64,000 nt of DNA from Rhodobacter sp. TJ_12 (GCF_020023995.1 NZ_NRRD01000004.1:62001-126000), one strand, 5' to 3'. Counted from the first letter of the stretch, positions 31,356 to 41,321 are shown. Made by a program: numbers and translations. Notes: a model not told the origin generated them from the letters alone.

Positions 31356-31483
31356 GCCCGCGCCCAACACTGCGGACGCTCCAGAGGGCGGTCGGCTCTG
31401 GCGCCGCCCCCATCGGCTGGATAGACTTCGAAAATCACCCTTTTTTCTGCTAGGGTTGTCTTGTTTCGGAGGAGGACAAGACC

Positions 31484-31801
31484 ATGCAAAGCCCCACTTT
31501 GGGGTCGCGGTTCGTGAATCCTGTCAAACCCGCGATGCCCGAACTGACCGAGGATGAGCGCGCCCGTGCCGTTGCCGCCTATTGCGCGCATCTTAACGCC
31601 CCCGGCCTTCAGCCCGCCGACCGGCTGCCCCCCGATCCCGCCGATCCAAGCCTGTTTGACGCGCCCGTGCTTGATGCGGTCGCGCGGTCGAGCGGGGCGG
31701 CAGCGGCCTGCGTGGCGCATATCCGGCGCAGGCGCGATCGCAAGGCGGCGCTGGCACTGCTGCGCGCGCTGCAACAGCAGGCCGCCACCTCAATGACGTG
31801 A
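31484..31801 (+). CDS. small hypothetical protein
   Basis: 105 residues, unrecognised, with no signal peptide or membrane segment. Ala/Arg-rich C-terminal helices follow a Pro/Asp-rich middle. GGAGGAGG precedes the ATG, supporting a real gene. It is convergent with the monooxygenase gene. Confidence 0.65.
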   Translation: MQSPTLGSRFVNPVKPAMPELTEDERARAVAAYCAHLNAPGLQPADRLPPDPADPSLFDAPVLDAVARSSGAAAACVAHIRRRRDRKAALALLRALQQQAATSMT

Positions 31802-31838
31802 CCGGCGCGCCGATCCCCATCCCGATCCCCGGCTGGCG

Positions 31839-32156
31839 TCAGAAATCTGCCGCCACCTCATACATCACCGGCTCAAACCCCCGGCACAGGGTGTTGATCA
31901 CCTTGTTGCGCGCAATCATTTCGGGGCTGCGCAGCATCGCTTGGTAATCGCCGCGCTTTTCCCACTTGGAATAGGTGGCGATGCGGGTCTGGGCATCGTT
32001 CATATGCAGCCCCGCCCCTAAAAACCCATCGGCCTTGCTGATGCATTCCGCATAGGCCGCTTTCAGATGTTCCATCAATTCGGTGGCCGTGGCCGGTGTC
32101 ATCTCAAAGGTGCAAATCACCGTCTGGCCGTCAAAATCGGCTTTGATCTCTGGCAT
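31839..32156 (-). CDS. antibiotic biosynthesis monooxygenase (ABM) domain protein
   Basis: 105-residue single-domain protein of the dimeric alpha/beta-barrel (ABM) type. It has the alternating strand-helix pattern, with TVICTFEMTPATATELMEHL and ATYSKWEKRGDYQAMLRS. Such proteins are small cofactor-free oxygenases or heme/quinone-related enzymes. GGAGG precedes the chosen ATG at 32156. Confidence 0.75.
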   Translation of the reverse strand: MPEIKADFDGQTVICTFEMTPATATELMEHLKAAYAECISKADGFLGAGLHMNDAQTRIATYSKWEKRGDYQAMLRSPEMIARNKVINTLCRGFEPVMYEVAADF

Positions 32157-32410
32157 TGATTTTCCTCCTGTCTCCCTTGCGACAGGATGGCACAGCTCTG
32201 CACAAAATCCAGCCCCTTCGCGCGCCCCCTCCGCCAAAGTGACGGGCAGGTAACAGAATTGTTGCAATGCGCTAGGTTTCGGACAAATCTTTCCCGGTCG
32301 GTAAAATCCGGCCACCGCAGGCGCGCGCACGTTGCAAGACTGTCATGGAACGCGCCTAGGTGCTGGCTGGTGCCCATTGTGGGCCCAACCGTCCAACGGG
32401 GAGACTGAAA

Positions 32411-33508
32411 ATGAAACCGATCCACTTGCTTGCCGGGGCTGCTGCGCTTCTGGCCTCGACCGCGCTGGTGCAGGCCGAAGATATGGCCGCGCTGGAGGCG
32501 GCCGCGAAAGAAGAAGGCATGCTGACCACCATTGCGCTGCCGCACAGCTGGTGTGGCTACGGCGAGGTGATCGCGGGCTTCAAAGAGAAATATCCCGATA
32601 TCGAAGTGAACGAGTTGAACCCCGATGCGGGCTCGGCCGATGAGCTGGAAGCGATCCGCGCGAACGTCGGCAACACCGGCCCGCAAGCCCCCGATGTGAT
32701 CGATGTGGGTCTGTCCTTTGGCCCGCAAGCCAAGGAAGAAGGCCTGTTGCAGCCCTATAAAGTGGCCACGTGGGACGATATCCCCGCATCGGTGAAAGAT
32801 GCCGATGGCTATTGGTATGCCGATTATTATGGCGTGATGTCCTTCATGGTGAACAAAGACCTTGTGATGGACACGCCCACCGATTGGGGCGACCTGCTCA
32901 AGCCCGATTACGTGGGCCAAGTGGCGCTGGCCGGTGACCCGCGCGCCTCGAACCAAGCGATCTTGTCGGTGCTGGCGGCGGGCATGGCTGCGGGCGGGGC
33001 AGCGGGGCAAGAAGCCGGCGAAAAGGGCCTTGAATACTTCAAGGAAATGAACGCGAACGGCAATTTCGTGCCGGTCATCGGCAAGGCGGGCACGCTGGCG
33101 CAGGGGGCCACCCCCATCGTGGTGATGTGGGACTATAACGCCTTGGCCGCGCGCGACACGCTGGCGGGCAACCCGCCGGTCGATGTGGTCGTGCCCGACT
33201 CGGGCGTTTTGGCGGGGGTCTATGTTCAGGCGATTTCCGCCCATGCGCCGCATCCGAATGCCGCGAAACTCTGGATGGAATATCTTTATTCGGATGAAGG
33301 CCAAAACCTCTGGCTCAAAGGTTATTGCCACCCGGCGCGCTTCAACGCGATGGCCGAAGCGGGCGTGATCCCGCAAGAGCTGATCGACGCGCTGCCCCCA
33401 GCGGAAGCCTATGCCAAGGCCTATTTCCCGACGCTGGATGAGCAAGGCGCCAATAAAGACGCCGTGACCGCAGGCTGGGATGCGGTCGTGGGCGCCAACG
33501 TCCAATAA
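32411..33508 (+). CDS. ABC transporter periplasmic substrate-binding protein
   Basis: 365 residues with a Sec signal peptide (cut after about residue 22, VQA-ED) and a family 1 (PotD/FbpA-like) binding-protein fold. It leads an ABC importer of the polyamine/iron/2-aminoethylphosphonate branch. The ligand cannot be read from sequence. The ATG at 32411 follows the GGGGAGAC ribosome site. A terminator-like hairpin after the gene would make this product more abundant than the permeases. Confidence 0.9.
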   Translation: MKPIHLLAGAAALLASTALVQAEDMAALEAAAKEEGMLTTIALPHSWCGYGEVIAGFKEKYPDIEVNELNPDAGSADELEAIRANVGNTGPQAPDVIDVGLSFGPQAKEEGLLQPYKVATWDDIPASVKDADGYWYADYYGVMSFMVNKDLVMDTPTDWGDLLKPDYVGQVALAGDPRASNQAILSVLAAGMAAGGAAGQEAGEKGLEYFKEMNANGNFVPVIGKAGTLAQGATPIVVMWDYNALAARDTLAGNPPVDVVVPDSGVLAGVYVQAISAHAPHPNAAKLWMEYLYSDEGQNLWLKGYCHPARFNAMAEAGVIPQELIDALPPAEAYAKAYFPTLDEQGANKDAVTAGWDAVVGANVQ

Positions 33509-33529
33509 ACCGGGGCCCCTGCCCCATCA

Positions 33530-33560
33530 CCGCCCCTGGCCCGCGCCGGGGGCGGCTTTT
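33530..33560 (+). terminator. intra-operon attenuator after the binding-protein gene
   Basis: CCGCCCC (33530-33536) pairs with GGGGCGG (33549-33555) and is followed by CTTTT. Partial termination would reduce permease expression relative to the binding protein. Confidence 0.6.
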
Positions 33561-33579
33561 GACCAAATGGACCCCAAGC

Positions 33580-34461
33580 GTGACAGAGCATCCCCCGCCG
33601 CCCCCGCGCCCGCGCCGCAGGCTCAACCTCGCCTGGATCGGCATTTTGCCTTTTGCCGCCTTTGTCGCGCTGTTTTTGATTGCGCCAACGATGAAGATCG
33701 TGATCGGCGCGTTTCAGCGCGCCGATGGCAGCTTCACGCTGGAAAATATCTTTGGGCTGTTCACGCCGACGATCTTGTCCAGCTATTGGGTGTCGATCAA
33801 AATCTCGCTCGCCTCTTCGGCTTTGGGGTCTTTGATCGGCTTTTTGATGGCCGCGGCAATGGTGCTGGGCGGTTTGCCGCGGTTCATACGCTCGCCCCTA
33901 CTGACCTTTTCGGGCGTGGCGTCGAACTTTGCAGGCGTGCCGCTCGCCTTTGCGTTTTTGGCAACCCTTGGCCCGCTGGGTTTGGTCACCATGTGGCTGC
34001 GCACCGAATTTGGCATCAACCTGCGCGCGATGGGGTTCAATATCCTTAGTTTCTGGGGCCTGACGATCACCTATATCTTCTTTCAGATCCCCTTGATGAT
34101 CTTGATCATCACCCCCGCGCTGGATGGGCTGAAACGCGAATGGCGTGAAGCCGCGCAATGTTTGGGCGCTTCGGCCACGCAATACTGGACGCAAGTGGCG
34201 CTGCCGATCTTGGCCCCCAACATTTTGGGCACCTTCGCGCTTTTGTTTGCCAATGCGTTCGGGGCTGTGGCCACGGCCATTGCGCTGACGGGGTCAAGCC
34301 TTAACATCGTGCCGATCATGCTGTTTGCGCAAATTCGCGGCGATGTGCTGGGCAACCCACATCTGGGCTATGCGATGGCCTTTGGCATGATCTTGGTAAC
34401 AGCGCTGGCCAATGTGCTTTATATCGTGCTGCGGATGCGCTCAGAAAGGTGGCTCAAATGA
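33580..34461 (+). CDS. ABC transporter permease (first)
   Basis: About 293 residues with six membrane segments and an EAA-type loop (EWREAAQCLGAS near residue 190) that contacts the ATPase. I chose the GTG at 33580 over the TTG at 33559, which lies in the T tract of the preceding hairpin; neither has a strong SD. The stop overlaps the next start by ATGA. Confidence 0.85.
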   Translation: MTEHPPPPPRPRRRLNLAWIGILPFAAFVALFLIAPTMKIVIGAFQRADGSFTLENIFGLFTPTILSSYWVSIKISLASSALGSLIGFLMAAAMVLGGLPRFIRSPLLTFSGVASNFAGVPLAFAFLATLGPLGLVTMWLRTEFGINLRAMGFNILSFWGLTITYIFFQIPLMILIITPALDGLKREWREAAQCLGASATQYWTQVALPILAPNILGTFALLFANAFGAVATAIALTGSSLNIVPIMLFAQIRGDVLGNPHLGYAMAFGMILVTALANVLYIVLRMRSERWLK

Positions 34462-35240
34462 AACGCGCCGCCGCTTGGTCGATCCTTCTGGTCGGCATGA
34501 TCTATTTCATCCTGCCGCTGGTGGGCATGGTCGAATTCTCGCTTTCGATGAAACGCGGTATCTATAGTTTCGAAGCGTATCGCGTTGTTTTTGCCGATCC
34601 GCAATTTCGCCAGACCTTCTCTTACTCGGTGATGATGGCGGTGCTGACGATCCTCTTTGGCGTGCTTTTGGTGGTGCCCACGGCGTTTTGGGTGCGGCTC
34701 AAGCTGCCGGGGCTGCGCCCCTATGTGGAATTCGTCACGCTATTGCCGCTGGTGATCCCTGCCATCGTCGTCGTCTTTGGCTATATCCGGCTTTACAACA
34801 CCTCTAGCTGGTTGCCGATGACCGGCTCTGTCACCGGCACCAACCTGTTGCTGCTCTTTGGCTATTCGATGCTGAGCCTGCCTTATATGTATCGCGCCAT
34901 CGACACCGGGCTGCGCACGATTGATGTGGCCACGCTGACCGAGGCCGCGCAATCGCTCGGCGCGGGCTGGTTCACGATCTTGGCGAAAATCATCATGCCA
35001 AATGTTTTGGTGGCGGTGCTTTCCGGCGCGTTCGTCACCTTTGCCATCGTGATGGGGGAATTCACGCTTGCCGCGCTTTTGGACCGGCCCGCCTTTGGCC
35101 CCTATTTGCAGCTTATGGGCGCGAACAAGGCCTATGAGCCCTTTGCCCTATCCACCATCGCTTTCATCATCACTTGGGCCTGTATGGGGCTGATTCAGCT
35201 CGTGACCCGGCTCACCAAACACGACAAGGCCGCCCGATGA
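34458..35240 (+). CDS. ABC transporter permease (second)
   Basis: 260 residues with six membrane segments. The EAA loop is TLTEAAQSLGAGWF. The ATG at 34458 has AAAGGTGG upstream and overlaps the stop of the first permease, and its own stop overlaps the ATPase start, so assembly is coupled. Confidence 0.9.
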   Translation: MKRAAAWSILLVGMIYFILPLVGMVEFSLSMKRGIYSFEAYRVVFADPQFRQTFSYSVMMAVLTILFGVLLVVPTAFWVRLKLPGLRPYVEFVTLLPLVIPAIVVVFGYIRLYNTSSWLPMTGSVTGTNLLLLFGYSMLSLPYMYRAIDTGLRTIDVATLTEAAQSLGAGWFTILAKIIMPNVLVAVLSGAFVTFAIVMGEFTLAALLDRPAFGPYLQLMGANKAYEPFALSTIAFIITWACMGLIQLVTRLTKHDKAAR

Positions 35241-36283
35241 GCTATCTCACGCTATCGCATCTGGAAAAAAGCTTCGGCCCGGCGCGGGTGGTGAAGGATT
35301 TCAACCTGACCGTGGACCAAGGCGAGTTCATCTCGCTTTTGGGGCCCTCTGGCTGCGGCAAGACCACGGTTTTGCGCATGGTGGCGGGGTTTGAACTGCC
35401 CACCGCCGGCGGCATCACGATCGAGGGGCGGGACGTGACCCGGCTCAAACCCAACCAGCGCAATATCGGCATGGTGTTTCAGGCCTATGCGCTGTTTCCC
35501 AACCTGACGGTCGCGCAAAACGTGGGTTTTGGGCTGAAGGTGCAAGGCGCGCCCAAGGCCTCGATCAAGCCGCGGGTGGCGGAAATGCTATCGCTGATTG
35601 GCCTTTCCGACCTTGGCAACCGCTACCCGTTCCAACTTTCGGGCGGGCAGCAGCAGCGGGTGGCCTTGGCGCGTGCGCTTGCCCCCAAACCCTCGGTGCT
35701 GCTTCTGGATGAGCCGCTTTCCGCGCTGGATGCCAAGGTGCGGGTCAGCCTGCGCAATGAAATCCGCCAAATTCAGCGCGAATTGGGCATCACCACGATT
35801 TTTGTCACCCATGACCAAGAAGAGGCGCTCTCGATGTCGGACCGGGTGGTGGTGATGCATGAAGGCATTGCCGATCAGGTCGGCACGCCCTTTGACATCT
35901 ACAACCGCCCCGCGACCCGGTTTGTGGCGGGCTTTGTCGGCACGCTGAACACGCTGGAAGCCAAAGTGCTGGATGCGGCGGCTGGCAAGGTGACGCTTGG
36001 CGGGACCGAAATCACCCTGCCCGCCCCCTTGCCTGCGGGCCCCACCGTCACGCTGGGCCTGCGCCCCGAAGCGATCCGGCTTAGCGCGGCAACGGGCCCG
36101 CAGCTTCGCGCCACGATCAAGGATGTGGATTTTCTGGGATCAGTGATCCGGCTGCGCGCCGATCTGGCGGGGCAGCCGATCGCCTTTGACACGTTCAACA
36201 CCACGCGGGTCGCCCCGCCCAAAGTGGGCGAGACGGTCGCGCTGGGGCTGGATACGGCGGATCTTTTGGTGATCGGCGCTTAG
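35237..36283 (+). CDS. ABC transporter ATP-binding protein (PotA-like)
   Basis: 348 residues. Walker A is GPSGCGKTT, the signature is LSGGQQQR, Walker B is [11 protein letters not shown] and the switch His is in VTHDQEE. A C-terminal TOBE domain (about 270-345) is present as in polyamine, iron and maltose importer ATPases. Last gene of the importer operon. Confidence 0.95.
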   Translation: MSYLTLSHLEKSFGPARVVKDFNLTVDQGEFISLLGPSGCGKTTVLRMVAGFELPTAGGITIEGRDVTRLKPNQRNIGMVFQAYALFPNLTVAQNVGFGLKVQGAPKASIKPRVAEMLSLIGLSDLGNRYPFQLSGGQQQRVALARALAPKPSVLLLDEPLSALDAKVRVSLRNEIRQIQRELGITTIFVTHDQEEALSMSDRVVVMHEGIADQVGTPFDIYNRPATRFVAGFVGTLNTLEAKVLDAAAGKVTLGGTEITLPAPLPAGPTVTLGLRPEAIRLSAATGPQLRATIKDVDFLGSVIRLRADLAGQPIAFDTFNTTRVAPPKVGETVALGLDTADLLVIGA

Positions 36284-36605
36284 CGTGCAACTGCCGGTCA
36301 CCACATAGGGCTGCGCGGTGGTCATTTTACCGATTTGGCTCAGCACCATCGGGTAAAATTGCCCGTCAATCAAAGCCGCTGCGGGCGCCGTATCGAACCA
36401 TTGATCTCAGACAAGCTAGCCCCCCTCGGGCCCGGCATCGAACCGCAACAACCGCCCGGCGCGTTCGGGTTTCGACCAATCGGTCAGCACCGCGCTGAAC
36501 GATCCCGGCGCCCCTTGCACGATTTCACACGCGCCCATTTGCGCATAGCTTTGCGCCGCTGCGCCCCCCTGTCCCGTCTGCGACGCGGGGGCGCCCGAAG
36601 CGCGC
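36284..36605. other. gene-free stretch with possible decayed coding sequence
   Basis: No intact gene. On minus, two short open stretches look protein-like (one with QFYPMVLSQIG near 36340, one ending at about 36420 with WSKPERAGRLLRF). They are in no continuous frame and may be remnants of a lost gene. Confidence 0.4.
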
Positions 36606-37469
36606 TTATTTCCGGCCCCGAAAGAAACGCGCACGCTCATAAAGCTCTTCAAGCCGCTGCATCCTTGCCGATGTGGTCTCCCATGTCAGCGCCTGCACGG
36701 CGGCCATCAAGGTTTCCACGATCAACTGGATCGCCACGGTGCTATCCCACGCGCTTGGCACCTCCACCTGCGCGGACAGACGAATGCGCGCATGCGCGGC
36801 GGCGGGGCTGACCCAAGGATCGGTGATTAAGATCACCTCCGCCCCCTGTTCAGCGGCCATTTCCACCAGTTGTAAAACGGCGTTTTCATAGCGGCGAATG
36901 TCAAAAACCAGCAAAACATCGCCCTGCCCAATCTCCAAAAGCGCGGGCGGCCAGGCGTTTGACACCGGCATCAACAGTTCCACATCCGGGCGGATCACCT
37001 TCATATGGGCGACGAAATATTCCGCCATCGCCAGCGTGATCCGGCCCCCGGTGGCAAAAATCTTGCGCGCCGGATCGGCCAACAACGCTGCCGCCGCATC
37101 GAAATCGGCCTGTTCGATCTGCGACAGCGTGGTATGAAGATTGGCCATCACCGCATCGGCGAAACGGTTCAGCACATGCCCCTCGGGCGCTTGCGCGGCC
37201 CAAAGATCATGCTTGGCCAAAGGGCCGACAAGGCGCGATTCGAGTTCATCGCGCACCGCCGCTTGCAGCCCCGCATAGCCGCCATAGCCCATTTTTTGGG
37301 CCAGCCGCACCACGGTGGGCGAGCTAACGTCAGCCCCGCGCGCCAGCTGCGTCACCGAGCCCAAAAGCGCCAGCGGATATTGGCGCAGGATGTGACTGGC
37401 CAATTGTCGCTCGGCCCGCGTCATCGTGGCGATCGCCGCGCGCAATTCTTCTTCGATGGTTCGTTTCAT
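36606..37469 (-). CDS. MurR/RpiR family transcriptional regulator
   Basis: 287 residues: an N-terminal HTH-6 domain (about 1-75, with LARGADVSSPTVVRLAQKMG as recognition region) and a C-terminal SIS domain (about 125-265), which in this family binds phosphosugars or similar effectors. The ATG at 37469 fits family length. It is divergent from the amidohydrolase-TRAP operon across 160 bases and is the obvious local regulator. Confidence 0.92.
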   Translation of the reverse strand: MKRTIEEELRAAIATMTRAERQLASHILRQYPLALLGSVTQLARGADVSSPTVVRLAQKMGYGGYAGLQAAVRDELESRLVGPLAKHDLWAAQAPEGHVLNRFADAVMANLHTTLSQIEQADFDAAAALLADPARKIFATGGRITLAMAEYFVAHMKVIRPDVELLMPVSNAWPPALLEIGQGDVLLVFDIRRYENAVLQLVEMAAEQGAEVILITDPWVSPAAAHARIRLSAQVEVPSAWDSTVAIQLIVETLMAAVQALTWETTSARMQRLEELYERARFFRGRK

Positions 37470-37629
37470 TGCCGCCAAAATGGGCACTCCTTGCTGCGCG
37501 AGCCATGCCGCACCGCCGAACAGATTGTAACAGAAATATTCCGCCTGAAATGATGTTGACAGTTTCCGCGCCCCGGTCAAGCCTGCAAGAGGAGATCGAA
37601 GAATCGACGCGGAGCACGGGGAGCGACGG

Positions 37630-38400
37630 GTGGAAGATCAGCTGCAAGGCGCGGTCGTCATCGAAAGACGCGCGGCTCAGGGGCCGTTTGTTTTCGTTTG
37701 CGAACATGCGGTGAATGCCTTTCCCGCGCCATGGGGCGATCTGGGCCTCAGCAGCGAGGTGCAATCGGCGCATGTGGCGTGGGACCCGGGCGCGCTGGGG
37801 CTGGCGCGCGGCTTGGCCGAACGGCTCGACGCCCCCTTGGTGCGCGCCACCACCTCGCGGCTGATCTATGACCTCAACCGCCCGCCGCAGTCGCCCGGCG
37901 CGATGCCCGCGCGCTCCGAAATCTTTGACATTCCCGGCAATGCCGCGCTGGACCCGGCCCAGCGCCTGACGCGCACACAAGCGCTTTATCTGCCATTTCA
38001 TGCGCAATTGCGCACACTTTTGGCCGAAAAGCTGGCACTGGGGCAGCGCCCTATCCTTGTCACAGTGCATTCTTTTACGCCGGTCTATCATGGCCGCCCG
38101 CGCGCGGTCGAATTGGGCATCATCCATGATGCAGACCCGAGCCTTGCCTGCGCCGTGCTGGAAGAGGCGCGCGCGCAAACCCCGCTCGATGCGCGGCTGA
38201 ATGATCCCTATAGTGCCGCAGATGAGGTGACCCATACGCTGGCGCTGCACGCCACGCCGATGGGGCTGCGCAATGTGATGCTCGAATTGCGCAATGACCT
38301 GATCGCCGATGCGCTCGCACAAGCGGCCATGGCCGCGCGTCTGGCCCCGGTTCTGCTGGCCGCGCTGGCCCGCCTCGACAAACCGCTGGAGGTCGTGTGA
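37630..38400 (+). CDS. N-formylglutamate amidohydrolase-like protein
   Basis: 256 residues of the HutG/N-formylglutamate deformylase family: FVCEHAVNAFP near residue 22 with metal-binding Glu/His, a DLNRPP motif and VTVHSFTPV near residue 138. The usual substrate is N-formylglutamate from histidine, but no hut gene is near. The neighbours suggest it cleaves another N-acyl or gamma-glutamyl amide. GTG start; TTGACA at 37556-37561 may be the -35. The stop overlaps dctQ (TGATG). Confidence 0.85.
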   Translation: MEDQLQGAVVIERRAAQGPFVFVCEHAVNAFPAPWGDLGLSSEVQSAHVAWDPGALGLARGLAERLDAPLVRATTSRLIYDLNRPPQSPGAMPARSEIFDIPGNAALDPAQRLTRTQALYLPFHAQLRTLLAEKLALGQRPILVTVHSFTPVYHGRPRAVELGIIHDADPSLACAVLEEARAQTPLDARLNDPYSAADEVTHTLALHATPMGLRNVMLELRNDLIADALAQAAMAARLAPVLLAALARLDKPLEVV

Positions 38401-38906
38401 TGCCGCGCTTTCTTGTCGCCTATGTCCATGCCGTCGAGGCGGTGAACCGCAAGCTTGGCCGCATCGCCATGTATCTGCTGTTTGTGATGATGGGGATCAT
38501 GGTCTGGTCGATGATCACCAAATTCGCCCATATCCCCGCGCTGTGGACGCTGGAAATGGCGCAGTTCACGCTGGTCGCCTATTACATGCTGGGCGCGCCG
38601 TGGACCATGCAATCCGAGGTGAACGTGCGCATGGATCTGATCTATGCGCGCTTTTCTCACAAGGGCAAAGCGCTGACCGATGCGCTGACGGTCTTCTTCT
38701 TGATGACCTATCTGGCCATCATGCTTTATGGCGCGTTTGACAGCACCGTTTATTCCTACACTTACAACGAGCGAAACCCGACCGCGTGGCGGCCGGTGCT
38801 TTGGCCGCTTAAGACCATCATCACCTTCAGTTTCGCTTTGATGCTGCTGCAAGCCACAGCACTTCTGATCCGCGACATTGCCACTTTGCGCGGGGAGAAG
38901 ATCTGA
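38400..38906 (+). CDS. TRAP transporter small membrane subunit DctQ
   Basis: 168 residues with four membrane segments, the usual DctQ size and topology. It forms the membrane complex with DctM. The start ATG shares bases with the amidohydrolase stop, and the stop shares bases with the dctM ATG. Confidence 0.9.
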   Translation: MPRFLVAYVHAVEAVNRKLGRIAMYLLFVMMGIMVWSMITKFAHIPALWTLEMAQFTLVAYYMLGAPWTMQSEVNVRMDLIYARFSHKGKALTDALTVFFLMTYLAIMLYGAFDSTVYSYTYNERNPTAWRPVLWPLKTIITFSFALMLLQATALLIRDIATLRGEKI

Positions 38907-40231
38907 TGGATCACAATACCATCGCCCTTTTGATGTTTTCCTCGCTGATGCTGATGATGCTCACCGGGCAGCGCGTCTTTGGCGCGATTGGCTTTGTTGC
39001 GGTGATTGCGGCGCTGACGCTTTGGGGGCCGGGCGGCACCGATATGGGCTTTTCCGCCGTGATGAAGCTGATGAAATGGACCCCGCTGCTGACGCTGCCG
39101 ATGTTCGTTTTCATGGGCTATGTGATGAGCGAAAGCCGCTTGGCCGAAGACCTGTATCGGATGTTTCACGTCTGGTTCGGCCCGCTGCCGGGTGGGCTCG
39201 CCATTGGCACGATTTTGTTGATGGTGCTGATTTCGGCGATGAACGGGCTGTCGGTCGCGGGCATGGCGATTGGGGCCACGATCGCGCTGCCCGAACTGGT
39301 GCGGCGCAACTATGACAAGCTGATGATTTCGGGCGTCATTCAGGCGGGCTCCAGCCTTGGCATTTTGATCCCGCCCTCGGTCGTGCTGGTGCTGTTTGCA
39401 CTGATTGCACGCCAGCCCGTTTCCAACCTGTGGCTGGCGGGCATTGGGCCGGGGCTTTTGATGGCGGTGATGTTCATCGCCTATATCACCATCCGCACTT
39501 GGCTGAACCCGAAGCTGGCCCCGCGCATGAGCGCCGAGGAACGCGCCAGCATCCCGCGGGCCGAGAAATACAAGCTTCTGCGCGCAGGGCTTTTGCCGGT
39601 TTTCATCTTTGCCGCGATGATGGTGCCCTTCATCAACGGCTGGGCCAGCCTGACCGAGGCCTCGGTCGTGGGCGTTGGTGCCACGGTTTTGGTCGCCGCC
39701 CTCAAGCGCCGCCTGACTTGGCGCGTCTTCGAAACCGCCACCAAGCAAACGCTGCATATCACGGTGATGTTCATGCTGATCATCACGGCGGCGCTGTCCT
39801 TTGGCGCGGTGTTCGATGGCTTGGGCGCGGGCCGCGCGATCCAGACCTTCTTCACCTCGGATCTGGGGCTCGCGCCTTGGATGATCTTGGTGCTGATGCA
39901 GCTCAGCTTTCTGGTGCTTGGCATGTTCTTGGACGATACCGCGATGCTGGTGATCGTCGCCCCGGTTTTCGTGGGGCTGGCCAAAGCGCTTGGCTTCGAT
40001 CTGATCTGGTATGGCGTGCTTTATACCATCACCTGCCAAATCGCCTATCTGACGCCGCCCTTCGGCTATAACCTGTTCTTGATGAAGGCGCTGGCGCCCC
40101 CCGATTTTACGCTGCCCGTGATCTATCGCTCGGTGCTGCCTTTCGTGTTGGTGATGGTTCTGACCTTGGTTTTGATCATGGTGTTTCCGCAAATTGCGCT
40201 TTGGCTGCCGCAAACGGTTCTGGGGCGCTGA
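38906..40231 (+). CDS. TRAP transporter large membrane subunit DctM
   Basis: 441 residues, about 12 membrane segments. The substrate/sodium-channel subunit is recognised by SAMNGLSVAGMAIGAT, GSSLGILIPPSVVLVL and the C-terminal TPPFGYNLFLMK. It drives solute uptake with a sodium gradient. Coupled to dctQ. Confidence 0.95.
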   Translation: MDHNTIALLMFSSLMLMMLTGQRVFGAIGFVAVIAALTLWGPGGTDMGFSAVMKLMKWTPLLTLPMFVFMGYVMSESRLAEDLYRMFHVWFGPLPGGLAIGTILLMVLISAMNGLSVAGMAIGATIALPELVRRNYDKLMISGVIQAGSSLGILIPPSVVLVLFALIARQPVSNLWLAGIGPGLLMAVMFIAYITIRTWLNPKLAPRMSAEERASIPRAEKYKLLRAGLLPVFIFAAMMVPFINGWASLTEASVVGVGATVLVAALKRRLTWRVFETATKQTLHITVMFMLIITAALSFGAVFDGLGAGRAIQTFFTSDLGLAPWMILVLMQLSFLVLGMFLDDTAMLVIVAPVFVGLAKALGFDLIWYGVLYTITCQIAYLTPPFGYNLFLMKALAPPDFTLPVIYRSVLPFVLVMVLTLVLIMVFPQIALWLPQTVLGR

Positions 40232-40276
40232 CGAACAACGACCCCGAATGGGGCATCCCACAACAAGGAGAGAGAA

Positions 40277-41314
40277 ATGACGACGACGAGACGGAAGTTT
40301 CTGACCACCGGTGCCGTGGGTGCCGCCGCCGCCGCAGGGCTTGCCGCCCCGGCGCGCGCGCAAGACACGATCAAATGGCGGCTGCAAACCTATGCAGGCC
40401 CGGCGCTGGCCGAAGAGGTGGTGAAACCCGCGATCGAGGCGTTCAACACCATCGCCAATGGCCAAATGGAGATCGAGCTTTACACCTCGGACCAGTTGGT
40501 GCCGACGGGCGAATTGTTCCGCGCCATGCAAAACGGCACCATCGATGCCGTGCAATCGGATGATGACTCTATGGCCTCTCCCACCGAGGTGACGGTGTTT
40601 GGCGGCTATTATCCCTTTGCGCTGCGCTATTCGCTCGATGTGCCTGCGCTTTTCAATTCCTGGGGGTTGAAGGAAATCTGGGAAGAAGAATACGCCAAGG
40701 TGGGCATCAAGCACATCTCGGCGGGGTCGTGGGACCCGTGCCATTTCAATATGAAAGAGCCGGTCAACTCGCTTGAGGATCTGCGCGGCAAACGCGTCTT
40801 CACCTTCCCAACCGCCGGGCGCTTCCTCGCGCAATTCGGCGTCATTCCGGTGACGATCCCGTGGGAAGATGTGGAAGTTGCGTTGCAAACCGGCGAGCTT
40901 GATGGCCTTGCGTGGTCGGGCATCACCGAAGATTACACCTCGGGCTGGTCGAAAGTGGCGCCCTACTTCCTGACCAACAACATCTCGGGCGCTTGGATTG
41001 GCCACTTCTTCGCGAATATGGAGCGCTGGAACGCCGTTCCCGCCCACCTGCAGCAGCTTTTGCAAACCTGCTTCGACCAATCGCATTATCGCCGCCAATG
41101 GTGGTATTGGGCGGGCGAAGCCAAGCTGCGCGTCGAAGGCGAGGATATGAAGCTGACCTCGCTGCCGCCGGAAGATTATGCCAAGCTCGAAGAGGCCGCG
41201 CATAAATTCTGGGATGAAATCGCCGCCGAAAGCCCGCTGAAGGCCAAGGTCGTCGAGATCATCCGCAAATATAACGACACGATGGTGAAGGCTGGCGCGC
41301 CTTACCGCAGCTAA
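40277..41314 (+). CDS. TRAP transporter substrate-binding protein DctP
   Basis: 345 residues. A twin-arginine signal (TRRKFLTTGAVG) ends at APARAQ, so it is exported folded. The DctP fold includes an Arg/Asn-bearing region around LRGKRVFTFPTAGRF. Some Tat-exported TRAP proteins bind 2-keto acids or amino acid derivatives, but the ligand here is unknown. A stable hairpin follows the gene. Confidence 0.93.
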   Translation: MTTTRRKFLTTGAVGAAAAAGLAAPARAQDTIKWRLQTYAGPALAEEVVKPAIEAFNTIANGQMEIELYTSDQLVPTGELFRAMQNGTIDAVQSDDDSMASPTEVTVFGGYYPFALRYSLDVPALFNSWGLKEIWEEEYAKVGIKHISAGSWDPCHFNMKEPVNSLEDLRGKRVFTFPTAGRFLAQFGVIPVTIPWEDVEVALQTGELDGLAWSGITEDYTSGWSKVAPYFLTNNISGAWIGHFFANMERWNAVPAHLQQLLQTCFDQSHYRRQWWYWAGEAKLRVEGEDMKLTSLPPEDYAKLEEAAHKFWDEIAAESPLKAKVVEIIRKYNDTMVKAGAPYRS

Positions 41315-41321
41315 TCGGTTC

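Noticed and set aside
32340-32346. CTGTCAT, a possible PhoB half site before the ABC importer
   Set aside because: The second half, 4 bases on, does not match, so a Pho box is not supported.
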